A DNA stretch of 38,638 nucleotides from Amphimedon queenslandica (lineage: Eukaryota > Porifera > Demospongiae > Haplosclerida > Niphatidae), in assembly GCF_000090795.2 (NCBI RefSeq), contig NW_003546543.1, forward strand, positions 28,308-66,945. Direction: 5' to 3'. This document shows positions 22,870-32,862 of this stretch, piece after piece. A program made the translations under genes and the position numbers. The notes below the pieces were generated by a model, which searched no databases, had not been told where the DNA came from, and worked only from the letters and a program-made list of their open reading frames with translations. Positions within the stretch are counted from its first letter, which is position 1. The number at the start of each line of letters is the position of its first letter.

Positions 22870-23577
22870 CCATAGGCGGCTGCAAGGGCAGGCATTGAGG
22901 GTAATGCCCTACTAGAATTTCTTACCGGAAGATCACATCATCATAGTTATTAGTTAATTAATTGTTATTTAGTAATTATGACGTGGTTAATTCATCATTA
23001 TAGTTAATTTTAATGACAAAAAATACATTATTTTGCTAAACAAAGTGATAATTAGTAGAGAATAAGCTGCTAACAGTATGGTTTATTCACAGTAAGCCAG
23101 TGAGCCACTTGATAGGTCCATGTCTAAATAATTATTGCCTCTCAGGAAGACAATCTACAGTAACCTGCAACTAGAATAACTGACTTACTCTCTAGCAGCT
23201 TTATTATTAATTATCATAGTCAGCTAGGACTCATTGAACAGCTAAATCACCTAGCTACTGACACTCTGTATTGAAAGAGGTTTTTTAGCGGGCACAACTA
23301 AAATGCGTGACAGAATACGGAACGGACAGGAATACAGAACAAAAAACGGAATAGAATACGGATTATTAAAAGGAATAGCTAATCAAAAATCATTAACAAT
23401 TATTAATGGTGATAAGTGAATAAATGAGTGCACATACTTTAATTGTGCAAAAATTAAAGAAGAAATGGCAATGTTTTTATGTAAGTGAATAAAGGAGTTT
23501 GACAATAAATGAAAATAATCATAATTGTAGTCTACATGACATTGAGACCAAACTTAGAAAGAAGAACCAATTTGTTA

Positions 23578-26347
23578 CAGTCCAAGTTTTGACTTGACAT
23601 CCTCAGGTACAACAAGCTGTATCGGAGAAGTAGGGGATGCTGCTGCCTGTAAACAAACTATATCAAGATGGTAATGCAAATTTCGTGGAGTTGTAGTTAC
23701 TTTTACTGATCCATCTGGACCAATAAAAGGTCTATGCTCTAGTTGACATGCAATTAAATCAGCAGGGGGATATAGAGTACATGCAGCAAAACGATGAAAA
23801 TTACTTCTGCACCCTTGACACTTCGTAATTCTTTCAGTTATAAATTTTGCACAAAAGGGATCCTTAGAAATGACATGACATGTAGGAGCAATGGAGACAG
23901 AAGGAGCAGTAATAGGAGACTCAATAGATATTGATGGTGGAAAAGATTGTGACATAGCTCCATATGCATTGCATGTAACTATTGGTGCAGTAATAGGTGA
24001 TGTGATGCAGCTTGGTTTACAGAGACAGTTGGTGCAGTAATTGGAGATAAACTAGATATTGATGATGTTTCATTAGCAGATGCTTCAGCAGCACTATCAG
24101 CTTGGTTAACAGAGACAGTTGGTGCAGTAATTGGAGACAAAATATATACTGACGATCTTTCATTAGCAAATGCTCCTGCAGCACTTCTGGTAGTCGTACA
24201 TACAAGAGAAGGTGTGTTAAACTTAGATCTAGTTTCAACTTCAGGAGAGGCAGCTATTCTATATCTTGCTTTTCTTTTACTTTGTCCAGGTCTCAATCCT
24301 GGACTTTTTGGAACTCCACTATTCTGAGATAATTTCCATAGGCTTGGCTCTTGATTTGTGCAAGTGAACCAGCTAATTAAGGAAGGGAGTGCAATAGTTA
24401 ATTCTGCTACAACTATTGCATGAGAGCATAAACTCTTTGACTTGTCTTGTAGTTTATGCAATCACAAGTAAACTTTCCCAATTTTAGGCAAGAAACAAAG
24501 TGTGGTTTACCCGGAGAAGACTTGCTTGCTACTATTTTACCGTCTGCGTAGCCAGGGATATCTGATATCAGTTTTTTATAATACAAAACAGCAGCCTTAT
24601 TCCACATACATTTATAAACTATATGAGATAAACCTATTTCAGCAAAAGACATTGACAAAAGGGGTAGTTCTCAATATCTTCATTTTCCTGAGAAATATAC
24701 TGCTCCACTGGCTTGCCTTTCACCTCCTGTAGCTGTATTTTTTAAGGAATTGTTGTTTTGCAGACTTCAAAAGCTTCAGCCATAAATTCAGAATACAGTA
24801 GTGCTACTCGATAAGGACCATTCCCAATAGTGAAAGCAAGTTCAATATTTCTGGTTTACATATCAACTAACTCTTCAAACTTTTCACAAAATATATGTAG
24901 CTCATACGCTTTGTAGTCAACTTTATACTTTACTCGACTATTGATTGATTCAATCTTTAGGATTTGTGTTACATTTACTTGGTGGATTACCCAGGCCTGC
25001 TTTGCACCTTACAGGTTTTACCATTTTCTCCTTTACCAAATCAGAGTGGTATGTCTTAAACCACTGCAAGAAAGGAGGAACAGTAGTATCTCTAGCCTAC
25101 ATCTCACATTTGTCCCATACATTTCTGCATTTCTGAAGATTGTCATCAAACTCCTCAGGAGACTCACTATCAACTAAGCCTTCAGTGTAGTGATTATCCA
25201 CCAAGTAACCAAAAATATCTTTAATAAATTCTTTAGCAAACTTATCAGAAATACCTAGGTCATGCAACTTTCGCTGAATGTCCCTCTTAACATAAAGCAA
25301 ATGCATTGCTTTGTGAAATTGAAGTGAAAATGCATTGCCAATAGCCTTTTCACAATCTGTACCAGAGTCCTTCAGATCAATTAAAGATGGGCACAACCCA
25401 ACCATCCCTGAAGCTAAAGCAAAATACGTTTCTGCTTTTTTAGTCTGGTGGATTAGTGAGGAGCCAATCATGACTGGTGATTTACCTGTAGTTTCCTCTT
25501 CCTATAATAGATGCCTGTATGTTGTAATGGTTACTAAGAATTCACCCGAGTTAAAAGTAGCATCAACGCCTAAATTACTAAAATTGCTTGAATTACAGCA
25601 GAATTATTGCACATCATTACAAAGGAGACACATAGCTCAGGTGCAGCAGAAACACTTCTAATAATGAGCATAGATTTTGACTGCTCTCTCTCTTACATCT
25701 TTCCATTACAGCAAAAGGAGTGTTTCTCTCTCTACTTTATCTTTCATCATTGTGCGAACATCACTAATCTGTTTGCTATTTCTTGGAACTGATCCACAAC
25801 TTTCTATCTCTAGAACATCTTACATCTTGTCAAATAGCAAGTTGGGCTTTTCCATAAATGCTTCCTTTTTTAGAGACTGAGAAACACTGGATTTTGTATG
25901 TATATAAGAGCGAGAACATTTCGAATTACCATGAGGAGCACCAGTAATGGGGTGTTCCTCGCCATCAAACTGATACTGAAGAAGGCAAACTCCATAATTG
26001 ATGCCTTTATAAATCTATAAAATACATGTATTGTAAGACCATATAAGAGCATTTTGCAATACCTGATAATTCAAATAATCTCCTAGAATAATCCCCTGAT
26101 GTCTTGTGCTTCCATTAAGTTTTCTTCAAACAGTACACAGTTGACCGTATAACCTTTGGCTTCCCTTTGCTATAAATAAAGACTCTCTTAACTTTCTCAT
26201 TATTGTCAAATGTAACACTAGCATTAATATTGTGAACACCAGTATTCCTTCATAAACCTATACAGTATTGCACAGAGAGTTATTCAGTATAAAAACCTTC
26301 ACACAAACCTGAATCATCACTTCGTATATCACGTTTATCTTCCAACC
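23578..26347 (-). pseudogene. MULE transposase, catalytic, SWIM and C-terminal part
   Basis: Resuming after the insertion: WLEDKRDIRSDDSG (exon 4, 26347-26309), then exons at 26257-26063 (NTGVHNINASVTFDNNEKVK) and from 26004 (GINYGVCLLQYQFDGEEHPI, GAPHGNSK). The DDE core follows: LGVDATFNSGEF and TYRHLL near 25500-25560, then MVGLCPSLIDLKDSGTDCEK near 25350-25420. Downstream are KPVRCKAGLGNPPSKCNTNP and SINSRVKYKVDYKAYELH. A SWIM finger at 24400-24480 is split by a frameshift (KFTCDC, then CSHAIVVAELT). A 30-residue repeat region comes next, then a Cys-containing C-terminal domain (23955-23578: RITKCQGCRSNFHR, NLHYHLDIVCLQA, LVVPEDVKSKLGL). Several stops (for example in place of Trp after DSGL) and frameshifts make it inactive. 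Confidence 0.8.
23895..24150 (-). repeat. 90-bp tandem repeat in the MULE transposase
   Basis: The unit beginning cagcttggtt-acagagacag starts at 24008 and again at 24098, a period of 90 bp (30 codons). More degenerate units lie toward 23905 and 23970. The encoded core is SPITAPTVSVNQA followed by an Ala/Ser-rich linker. It lies between the SWIM finger and the C-terminal domain and looks like a flexible linker that expanded by tandem duplication. Confidence 0.75.
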
Positions 26348-26380
26348 AGTCTACACGATAACGGTACATTTTACTGGACA

Positions 26381-27141
26381 ATTTTTTTAGGGCTTCATTT
26401 CACGCCCTATTGTCAATAATAGTATTCATAGTTTGCATGGCTTATGAATATAATTAAGTTACAAGATTATCATCCTCCTTAGCTTATCTATTCATTTGTG
26501 GCAGGTGGGTGAACTTCCGTTGATTATTTTAAATACCATAAACAATTTGAAATTAAAAAAAACAATAAATATCATAATCTTAACATTGTTATTAATAGTG
26601 ATAATAGCCAAGGCTAATTATTAATGCACAATGAATTTTTCAATGGTATAAATTTGAGTTTACTGAAGTCGAATGGCTTGTCAAGGGGAGTGGTAACTGG
26701 AGGAAATATGAGGACAATGGTGAGAAAGGGGTGAGAGAGGGTGTGAAACAGGAAGCTTATAGATCTTTCTTGATGGACGGTGATTAATGTTATAAGGGAA
26801 GACCAAAATTTCAGAATCATTTTTATTGAAGAGGAGACAAACTGAAGTACAGAACAAAACAATAGCGGCATAGAGAGACACAGAGCAGTCTTAATTTTGT
26901 AGAGTATTGAGATTAGATTTGACGATTAGTTCTTTTGATCATATCGTAAATATGTTAAATGTTATAATTCAACATAATGATTATGTTGATTCGTAAAGGG
27001 AGGGAGAGAGGGAGGGGGGAGAGAGAGAAGGGGGAGAGAGAGAGGGGGGAGAGAGGGGGGGAGAGATAGAGATGCTGAAATGTTCCTAAATAAAAGGATT
27101 AAACTAGTTTGGGTAAATGGATCAAAATGCCAAACAGATAG
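26381..27141. other. 3' non-coding part of the Academ-like element
   Basis: This lies between the left TIR and the end of the transposase frame. Just inside the TIR a short inverted pair, agggcttcatttcacgccct, can form a hairpin (26389-26408). A purine-rich simple repeat is listed separately. Open frames at 26614-26881 have no family signature. Confidence 0.45.
26998..27066. repeat. (GGGAGA)n purine-strand simple repeat
   Basis: About 70 bases consist almost only of G and A, in gggagaga-type units, just beyond the 3' end of the transposase frame. Such homopurine tracts can form triplex DNA. Confidence 0.9.
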
Positions 27142-29229
27142 CTATAGACACAAGGCAATATCGTCCAGGCAATTATCATCGAACACTTGGACATCTAACA
27201 TTTCATCACTTTCAGATTCATCCGAACTGTCTTCTGTCTCACCTATAGTTTCACAATTAGAAGAATTACTGCCACAAAAACCCTCCAACACTACTTTATT
27301 TGTACAGCCCTTACACTTACATTTAACATTACATGTAGCATTAACATTGAAACACTTACATCTACCTGTATTGCATCCAGTTTTACACCCACACGTAACA
27401 TATGACGAAACAAACGACTCAGCACTATCTAAATCCTCCCAATCAATTGAGACTACATCATCATTTCCTTTTTTCCAACCCCAATGAAGACAATCATTTA
27501 AAGCGTTACAAGTTGAGCTAGATAGACTAAACAATAACTGTAAAACATAACTAGCACGTAATGCATGTTTATGTAAGGCACTGTATGTTGGTAAAATGCA
27601 GGCTTCAAAATCTTTTGTTGTGTTGCATGTATGGAAAGTAACTCTACGAACAAAGTCACACCAATCTTTAACAGATTGGAGACAATCTACATTTGGAGAA
27701 TAACCCAAATAACTCAATAGCTGCTTATTTTCATTGGAAATAGGAGCATTTTTAAGTGATAAGTGAAACTCTTCTACTGGAATGCCATTCATTATATGCT
27801 GATGTTTCAATATGTATGCAGTACAGGCAAGATGAATGAAACTATCAACATTTACCATATCAAACATATTTCTAATGCAAACTAATGAATTATTGTCAGT
27901 GTGAGAACAAATGTAGTGGGCATATTCAAGGAATACATTTACAAATTGTTTTTTTGTAACTCTAAAAAAGGAGCTAACATAATCACAGCCAGAGACTACA
28001 TAAAGTGCAACAATGGAAGTTACTGGATGAATTATGGTCAACAAGGAGGGCAAACTTTTAATGCTGTCAAAACCAAAATTTAAATCAACATAATTGTCAG
28101 AATTACCAAGCTTAACTAAAACATGTTTTCCATCAAAAAAGCCTTGCTCCATTAATGCCAGCCCATATACCCAGGTGTCAGTGTCTTTGGTTACAACTAA
28201 AGCATTACTAACTGTAGAGCATGCCACATGGTACCAAATAGCATAGTCTGCTTCACCATGCTCATTTGCTGGTAAACTTGTCATTTCCTGAAAACGAACA
28301 GCAGAATGGATATCTTGAGAATCAATTACTACTAATGGAATGTTACACTTCTGAGATATTTCCAGACATTTGGTACACAAATAATGAATAAGTAGCGATT
28401 TGCAATGCTTATCTGTAATAAATGCTGTATACTGTGAACCATGTAACACATTATCATTGTCAGAGATAGCAGATTTTTGAAATGCACTAACACTACTATG
28501 AACATTGGCACTACGTAAATCATGAACAATATCACGAGGGGGGGGCAAAAAATCGGGCTTATCAAAAACTAGATATACCTGAGATACAGTATTTTCACAC
28601 AATATTTTGTTTACAGCTACTTTCCATAAATGGGATGCAAGTTGATGGTATTGAATAACAGTACAAGGCGGTGGCATATGGACAAAATATAGAAAGTCAA
28701 TATATAGGGCTATGGGTGAATTAGGAAAAAGATAAAAATTAAGGATATTTTTAAACATTCTTGTCAGTTCAGGGTTGCTACTTAGCACACCTCTAAAACT
28801 ACTTTTTTGACTTGGTCTCATTTTAGCATTGACGTTACACAAAGCTAAAGGGTAAGGCGAGGTTTGCACTACATTAGATCCAGTCTGTATTAAGCGAAAT
28901 GCATTGGAAAGAATACTTGATAAGCTTTTTTCACGATTCTTTATTTGTCTCTTGGTTGACGACTTAACAGTAAATGTTTTCAATTTGGGGGCCCTGATTT
29001 TACTTTTATCTGCTGGATTTAAGAAAAGTTTGACTCTAGATAATAGTCTTTCCTTACCGCAAGTGTCATAAGTTAACAGATCTTTTCTAGTTTGATAATC
29101 TAACAATGATGGATTATTCACAAATATATTACACAATGGCTCAGTCTTATTTAAGTTGATAGAAAAAAGAGCTACATCAGTGTCAACCAATAACTGTCTA
29201 ATATGAGAAAGGCGCTGTGATACATACAT
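27142..29229 (-). CDS. Open 695-codon segment: FEN/XPG-like nuclease plus TSO1-type CXC domain
   Basis: This 3' part of the transposase is fully open. Residues 170-440 carry the FEN1/XPG acid pattern in the right order and spacing. LYIDFLYF (D178) and YLVFDKPDFLP (D223, like the VFDG motif) come first. Next are GEADYAIW (E326, D328, like EAEA), VTKDTDTWVYG (D349, D351, like TEDMD) and VSGCDYVSSF (D416, like GSDY), followed by a basic helix (VTKKQFVNVF) where FEN1 has its H2TH. Residues 613-642 contain nine cysteines in a CxC-x3-C-x4-CxC-x6-C-x3-CxC-x2-C array, a TSO1/tesmin CXC zinc-binding DNA-contact domain. The tail is acidic (EDSSDESESDE). The first Met is not the true start; the frame joined upstream sequence before the MITE inserted. 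A structure-specific nuclease acting on DNA ends is inferred. Confidence 0.75.
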   Translation of the reverse strand: MYVSQRLSHIRQLLVDTDVALFSINLNKTEPLCNIFVNNPSLLDYQTRKDLLTYDTCGKERLLSRVKLFLNPADKSKIRAPKLKTFTVKSSTKRQIKNREKSLSSILSNAFRLIQTGSNVVQTSPYPLALCNVNAKMRPSQKSSFRGVLSSNPELTRMFKNILNFYLFPNSPIALYIDFLYFVHMPPPCTVIQYHQLASHLWKVAVNKILCENTVSQVYLVFDKPDFLPPPRDIVHDLRSANVHSSVSAFQKSAISDNDNVLHGSQYTAFITDKHCKSLLIHYLCTKCLEISQKCNIPLVVIDSQDIHSAVRFQEMTSLPANEHGEADYAIWYHVACSTVSNALVVTKDTDTWVYGLALMEQGFFDGKHVLVKLGNSDNYVDLNFGFDSIKSLPSLLTIIHPVTSIVALYVVSGCDYVSSFFRVTKKQFVNVFLEYAHYICSHTDNNSLVCIRNMFDMVNVDSFIHLACTAYILKHQHIMNGIPVEEFHLSLKNAPISNENKQLLSYLGYSPNVDCLQSVKDWCDFVRRVTFHTCNTTKDFEACILPTYSALHKHALRASYVLQLLFSLSSSTCNALNDCLHWGWKKGNDDVVSIDWEDLDSAESFVSSYVTCGCKTGCNTGRCKCFNVNATCNVKCKCKGCTNKVVLEGFCGSNSSNCETIGETEDSSDESESDEMLDVQVFDDNCLDDIALCL

Positions 29230-29231
29230 TT

Positions 29232-29468
29232 GTGACCATAATTGACAAAAGGTACCTTATGGCGGATAGGAAAATTGGTCTTTATTGCCTAAAAAATCCA
29301 ACTTCCTGAGCTCCATTTATCATAAAATTACTCTACAGGATGCAAAAAGTTACTATGTAGCTCATAGAAACAATTGTTGACTAACAGAGCACTCACAGGT
29401 TGATATTTTTCATTAGAAAGATGATTTTTAAAATCCGCCATAAGGTACCTTTTGTCAATTATGGTCAC
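29232..29468. mobile_element. 237-bp MITE with perfect 36-bp TIRs
   Basis: The TIRs 29232-29267 and 29433-29468 are identical over 36 bp (gtgaccataattgacaaaag inward). A 4-bp duplication attt flanks it (29228-29231 and 29469-29472). Deleting the MITE and one attt joins the transposase frames exactly (QQYK then MYVSQRL) with no stop. The interior of about 165 bp is non-coding. Superfamily is uncertain: a 4-bp TSD fits several groups. Confidence 0.92.
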
Positions 29469-31798
29469 ATTTTATATTGCTGATTAGAAGGACTGTTATG
29501 CTGTAAAATATAATTTTCAAATCCCACAAGAATGTTGTCTAAGTACGACATAAAATCAGCCAATTCCACAGTGCTAAAAGCAGACGGTCTACTAGTTATC
29601 TGCTTCATCCTTCTATTTATCACACATTCATGTGCTTCATCTAAACCCAAGTTAGAAAATGGAAAACCTTTAAGTGATACTGTCCACTCACCCTCCATAA
29701 ACTTACTTAGTATTGATGCTGGCAAAGTTAGAGTATCATATGTATTTCTTAAAAATAAAACTTGATACTTTGTTTTGCCAAATAAGAAGAAGAGGGGCGC
29801 AAGTGCTTTCAAGGAAATATTTCTCATAACCCAGTTGCCTGACCGTATTGAAAAGTAAAATCCAGCATAAAAATGCAAATTAATTAATGCTATAGCCCAA
29901 AACCTGCTAATTTCATTTTTGTTAGATTCCAAGGTAACAGAGTGCACCCAGTCCCAATAATCAATAGTGATGTTTCCTGGCAAGGCTTGGTATTTTGGCA
30001 CACTGTACTCAAGCAAAGATTCATAGCAAGACATAAGCATTATGTGAATATCTTGCCACTGGGAAAGCTCACTCTCAATGCCACACTTACTACAAAATTG
30101 CTTCAATCCCCCATCCCACAATAAATCTTTAATAATTTCTGAAATTAACTTCATCATATGTCAATCACCCGGAAAAGGATAAAACCAACTAAATTCTGCC
30201 ATATTATTGTCACGTAAATCTAATAATATACTTATGTCTGTTGATCATCGCACAAAACAATTAAAGGGGTATTTTCTTGTGCTACATCTAAATCTGCTTT
30301 CAAGTCATTTAAATACCCATACACATTCATGCTTAGTTGCAGACTGAGCCTCACGAACACATGCATAAACAATTTTGTCTCTTTCACATGAAGGAGGAGT
30401 AAAGTGGGGCATGTATTCTCTTAATTTAAATGTAACAGGCAATGAATTATTGTGACTACTTTCCAACCTTTCTTTAATTATTTTAAACACAGAACTATTG
30501 AATAAACTTAAAAAAACATTATTACAATCAGCAGTAAACATGGTAGGCTCTATTGGCGTTTTATGTTCATATAATGATTGATAAAGTTTTGATGTACACA
30601 AAGTAGACAAAGAGTGCACAGACAAAACACCTGGATTTTATACCCCGAAAACAGACTTGCGATGTTATTAAATTCAACATTTTTTTGGGCCCAGCTGTAG
30701 TCAATTTTTTAGCATATTTCATTTTAAAATTTAAATTATCAAAAGAGACATGCCACAATGCCACATTTTCTCGCAATAACTCTTCAGAAGCAGTTCTATT
30801 CTTTGCCCAGTAACTCCCATGGTTCCTTACCTGGTCAATACTGCAACAGCAACCAAACATATTTAATATATTGAATCCTATATCCTTGAGCCCATATGCG
30901 TATGCAATTAAACCTATCAAAGTTTGTAAAAAATTGCTTCGGGGTTCATGGCAAGGCACAATATGGAGACTGCCATCCTTATGCAAAGGGTCCTTTTTAA
31001 ATCAAGACGAGATGAGTCTTCCTTTCTGTGTTTACCTTTGCCAGAAGTAGTTGCAGCTAAAAAAAAAATTTCCATTTCTTGATGATAATATTTTGAAAAT
31101 GCCAAGTCATCAAAATCATCGTTCTTAATTAGTTGACAATAGTCAAATTTGCTACAATTTTCAGGGAACATAGTGACTTGTTCTTGCAGCCACTCATTTA
31201 GATTGTCAGTCGAAAGTGAATTAGTATTCTTTATAAGTAAATCATGAATGTAAGGTACTGATGTACTACTAAATAAAGTAGGGTCATAATACACAGTCCC
31301 TAATCTAAATTGCTTACAGTAGGAAGCATAATTTGCTTTTAATAGTAAACGGTCCACATACTTTCTAAAATTGTCAACATATTTTTCAACAACTGTAATG
31401 CTAACACCTATATTTATTACATCTTTTCTAAACATATTTTTGTAATTTGTATTTAAAATTATTCCATCTTTGGACAAAATATTAACCATTTCTTTGACGC
31501 AATCGTTTCTGCATTTTAATATAGGATCATTTGTGCTAACATCTTCATGCAGAAGTAAAGACAGAGATAATTCATTTTTTAATGCAGAATAGCATGCCCC
31601 ACAAACCCAACTATGAGACGAAGGGGACTCAATATGCAGATCGTCAATTAAAGTTTTAACAAGCTGAGGATGGGACACCTACATGCTACCAACAAAAATA
31701 TTATTAGTAACAATTGATTCTGACCAAATAAGATTACATTTAACACATCTTGTTTCACCTAAACACTTACGTAAATAAGTATAATGTGTTTTACATAT

Positions 31799-31834
31799 GT
31801 GACCATAATTGACAAAAGGGCCCTTATGGCGGAT
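31799..31834. repeat. Solo 36-bp TIR of the same MITE family in the transposase N-terminus
   Basis: The 36-bp end sequence recurs here once, without a partner, between the codons for DNSV and a frame continuing KTHYTYLRKC. It differs from the 29232 copy only in the core, gggccc for ggtacc. The insertion shifts the reading frame of the Cys cluster. It could be one end left by imprecise excision or by a deletion. Copy 1 at about 7000 lacks it. Confidence 0.75.
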
Positions 31835-31965
31835 TTTACACTATTATCATGAGGGTGTCTCATTGTCGATGAAAACTTACTAACACTGTTACAAAGAAAA
31901 CATTTGGAGCAGATATGATCATCACCAACAATTCCAGGACGTCCTTTCTTCCTAAGCGGTTCCAT

Positions 31966-32303
31966 AGCAATGTTGAAGTTCACAGAAGAATAAATGAAGG
32001 GCACCAGACTCTAGTATGATACAGATTTGCTGCAACACAGCTGCACTATGTTTACACAACTACATTTTAGTTCAAATTTCAAAAGCACGTTGTTTGATTG
32101 AGCCTGATAAATAGGTGATAATTGGCTGAACCACCTATTTTTGGGGGGTGTTTTCTCAAAAGTTGCAAGGCCCATGACTTCTTGTATTGCACAGTGTATT
32201 ATGTAAGTGTTCTAAAGTTACCAGACCCGTTTTTGAGTATGCAAGAGGTCCATGACTGATTTGTACAAAAATCAATGTTGGCCCACACAAAAAAGTTGTC
32301 AAA
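31966..32303. promoter_or_regulatory. Putative bidirectional promoter of the Academ-like element
   Basis: This 338-bp spacer separates the divergent starts at 31965 (minus) and 32304 (plus). Its counterpart in copy 1 (6511-6878) is of similar length. Both contain the block ttggctgaaccacctatt, here at 32122-32139, and several shorter matched blocks such as cagtgtatta, gtgttcta and cagacccg/caggcctg. Conservation outside the coding regions suggests a shared control region. No TATA box is certain. Confidence 0.4.
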
Positions 32304-32606
32304 ATGGTCGTGCAACTAGCAATAAAACAAGTAGCAAGAAAGGTTGATGGGATCCTTGTTTTTGGCATGGGGCACAGTGATACTTCTTCTGGTGTTTTAT
32401 TTCAAAGTTTCGAGAGTAGCTATCTTCTACATAGCGCCCTGAGTTGCCAAAATAGTAGTTATATTTCCCCCGTTTATTATGACCAAAACCCAAGCGCTTT
32501 GGCAAAAAAGCAACAGAATCCTGTAGTAGTCAAATTTGTTAGCCATCCTGAGGAGTTTCAGTCTTGCAGACAAGCTGTGACTGATTTGTACAAAAATCAA
32601 AGTTAA
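32304..32606 (+). CDS. Small divergent ORF of the Academ-like element, unknown function
   Basis: One hundred codons, intact, starting MVVQLAIKQVARKVDGILVF and containing GMGHSDTSSG and FVSHPEEFQSCRQAVTDLYK. The ORF ends 224 bp before the right TIR. The homologous ORF in copy 1 (6205-6510, minus) keeps the same start, GHT/S-type motif and the best-conserved SHP-D/E-EFQ-CRQ segment. I recognise no family, signal peptide or membrane segment. It may be an accessory protein or the first exon of a longer gene. Retention in two diverged copies is the only evidence that it is coding. Confidence 0.5.
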   Translation: MVVQLAIKQVARKVDGILVFGMGHSDTSSGVLFQSFESSYLLHSALSCQNSSYISPVYYDQNPSALAKKQQNPVVVKFVSHPEEFQSCRQAVTDLYKNQS

Positions 32607-32862
32607 GAATTTTTAAAAAGTCTGAGCAACAGGACGCAGCATAACCCTCTCTTGTCTGGAGTTGATTATACAAGACTATTCTTATTATTAAAACCAATGT
32701 ATTTTCTATTATTCTTGCTAGTAATAATTGTGTGTGACCATCTGTGGCTGTCCTAGAAATGTTTAAAGACAGTATATTTCAGCCATGTTCATTTTTAATG
32801 GGGAATCCATACAATGCCCACACTTCCTGTGTCCAGTAAAATGTACCGTTATCGTGTAGACT

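Larger units (their letters stand above)
27142..31965 (-). pseudogene. Academ-like transposase, full length, broken by frameshifts and a MITE
   Basis: The ATG at 31965 (MEPLRKKGRPGIVGDDH) is conserved in the second copy. In order follow an N-terminal Cys cluster (ICSKCFLC, then TRCVKCNLIW and WVCGACY), a mostly helical region (31678-30917) and a RNase-H-like stretch. That stretch has WHVSFDNLNF (Asp codon at 30738-30740), then FYPFPGD-HMMKLISEII with a TGA at 30161 where a Trp codon is likely, then FYFSIRSGNWVMRN and ALAPLFFLFGKTKYQVL. The FEN/XPG-like and CXC domains follow. Frame changes lie near 31800, 31000, 30600 and 30250. The MITE at 29232 interrupts it. Original length would be about 1,500 residues. 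It would catalyse transposition in the nucleus if intact; which Asp/Glu residues form the DDE triad is only partly visible. Confidence 0.7.
26348..32862 (-). mobile_element. Academ-like DNA transposon with nuclease-CXC transposase and divergent small ORF, 6.5 kb
   Basis: The terminal inverted repeats are 33 bp and identical (26348-26380 and 32830-32862), starting agtctacacgataacggtac. The element lies inside the MULE transposase gene. Flanking MULE peptides (MVDLSQF on the right, WLEDKRDIRSDD on the left) read as neighbours. No convincing TSD is seen. It contains a leftward transposase coding region (31965-27142) and a rightward 100-codon ORF (32304-32606) that start about 340 bp apart. A truncated relative with the same divergent layout is at 5972-7010. 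XPG-like nuclease plus Cys-rich domain plus TIRs is what I recall for the XPG-encoding branch of Academ; the assignment is inference. Confidence 0.75.

Noticed and set aside
24017-24238. Leucine-rich minus-strand frame
   Set aside because: It is a shifted-frame shadow of the 30-residue repeat in the MULE transposase.
31799-31834. Second complete MITE
   Set aside because: Only one end is present; no partner TIR occurs within several hundred bases on either side.
27142-32004. Host multi-exon gene instead of a transposon
   Set aside because: A second copy exists at 6-7 kb, perfect TIRs bound the unit, and it interrupts another transposon gene.
26348-32862. KDZ transposase interpretation because of the Cys-rich domain
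   Set aside because: KDZ elements carry different Cys clusters at the N-terminus, whereas this one is a C-terminal TSO1-type CXC next to a FEN-like domain.
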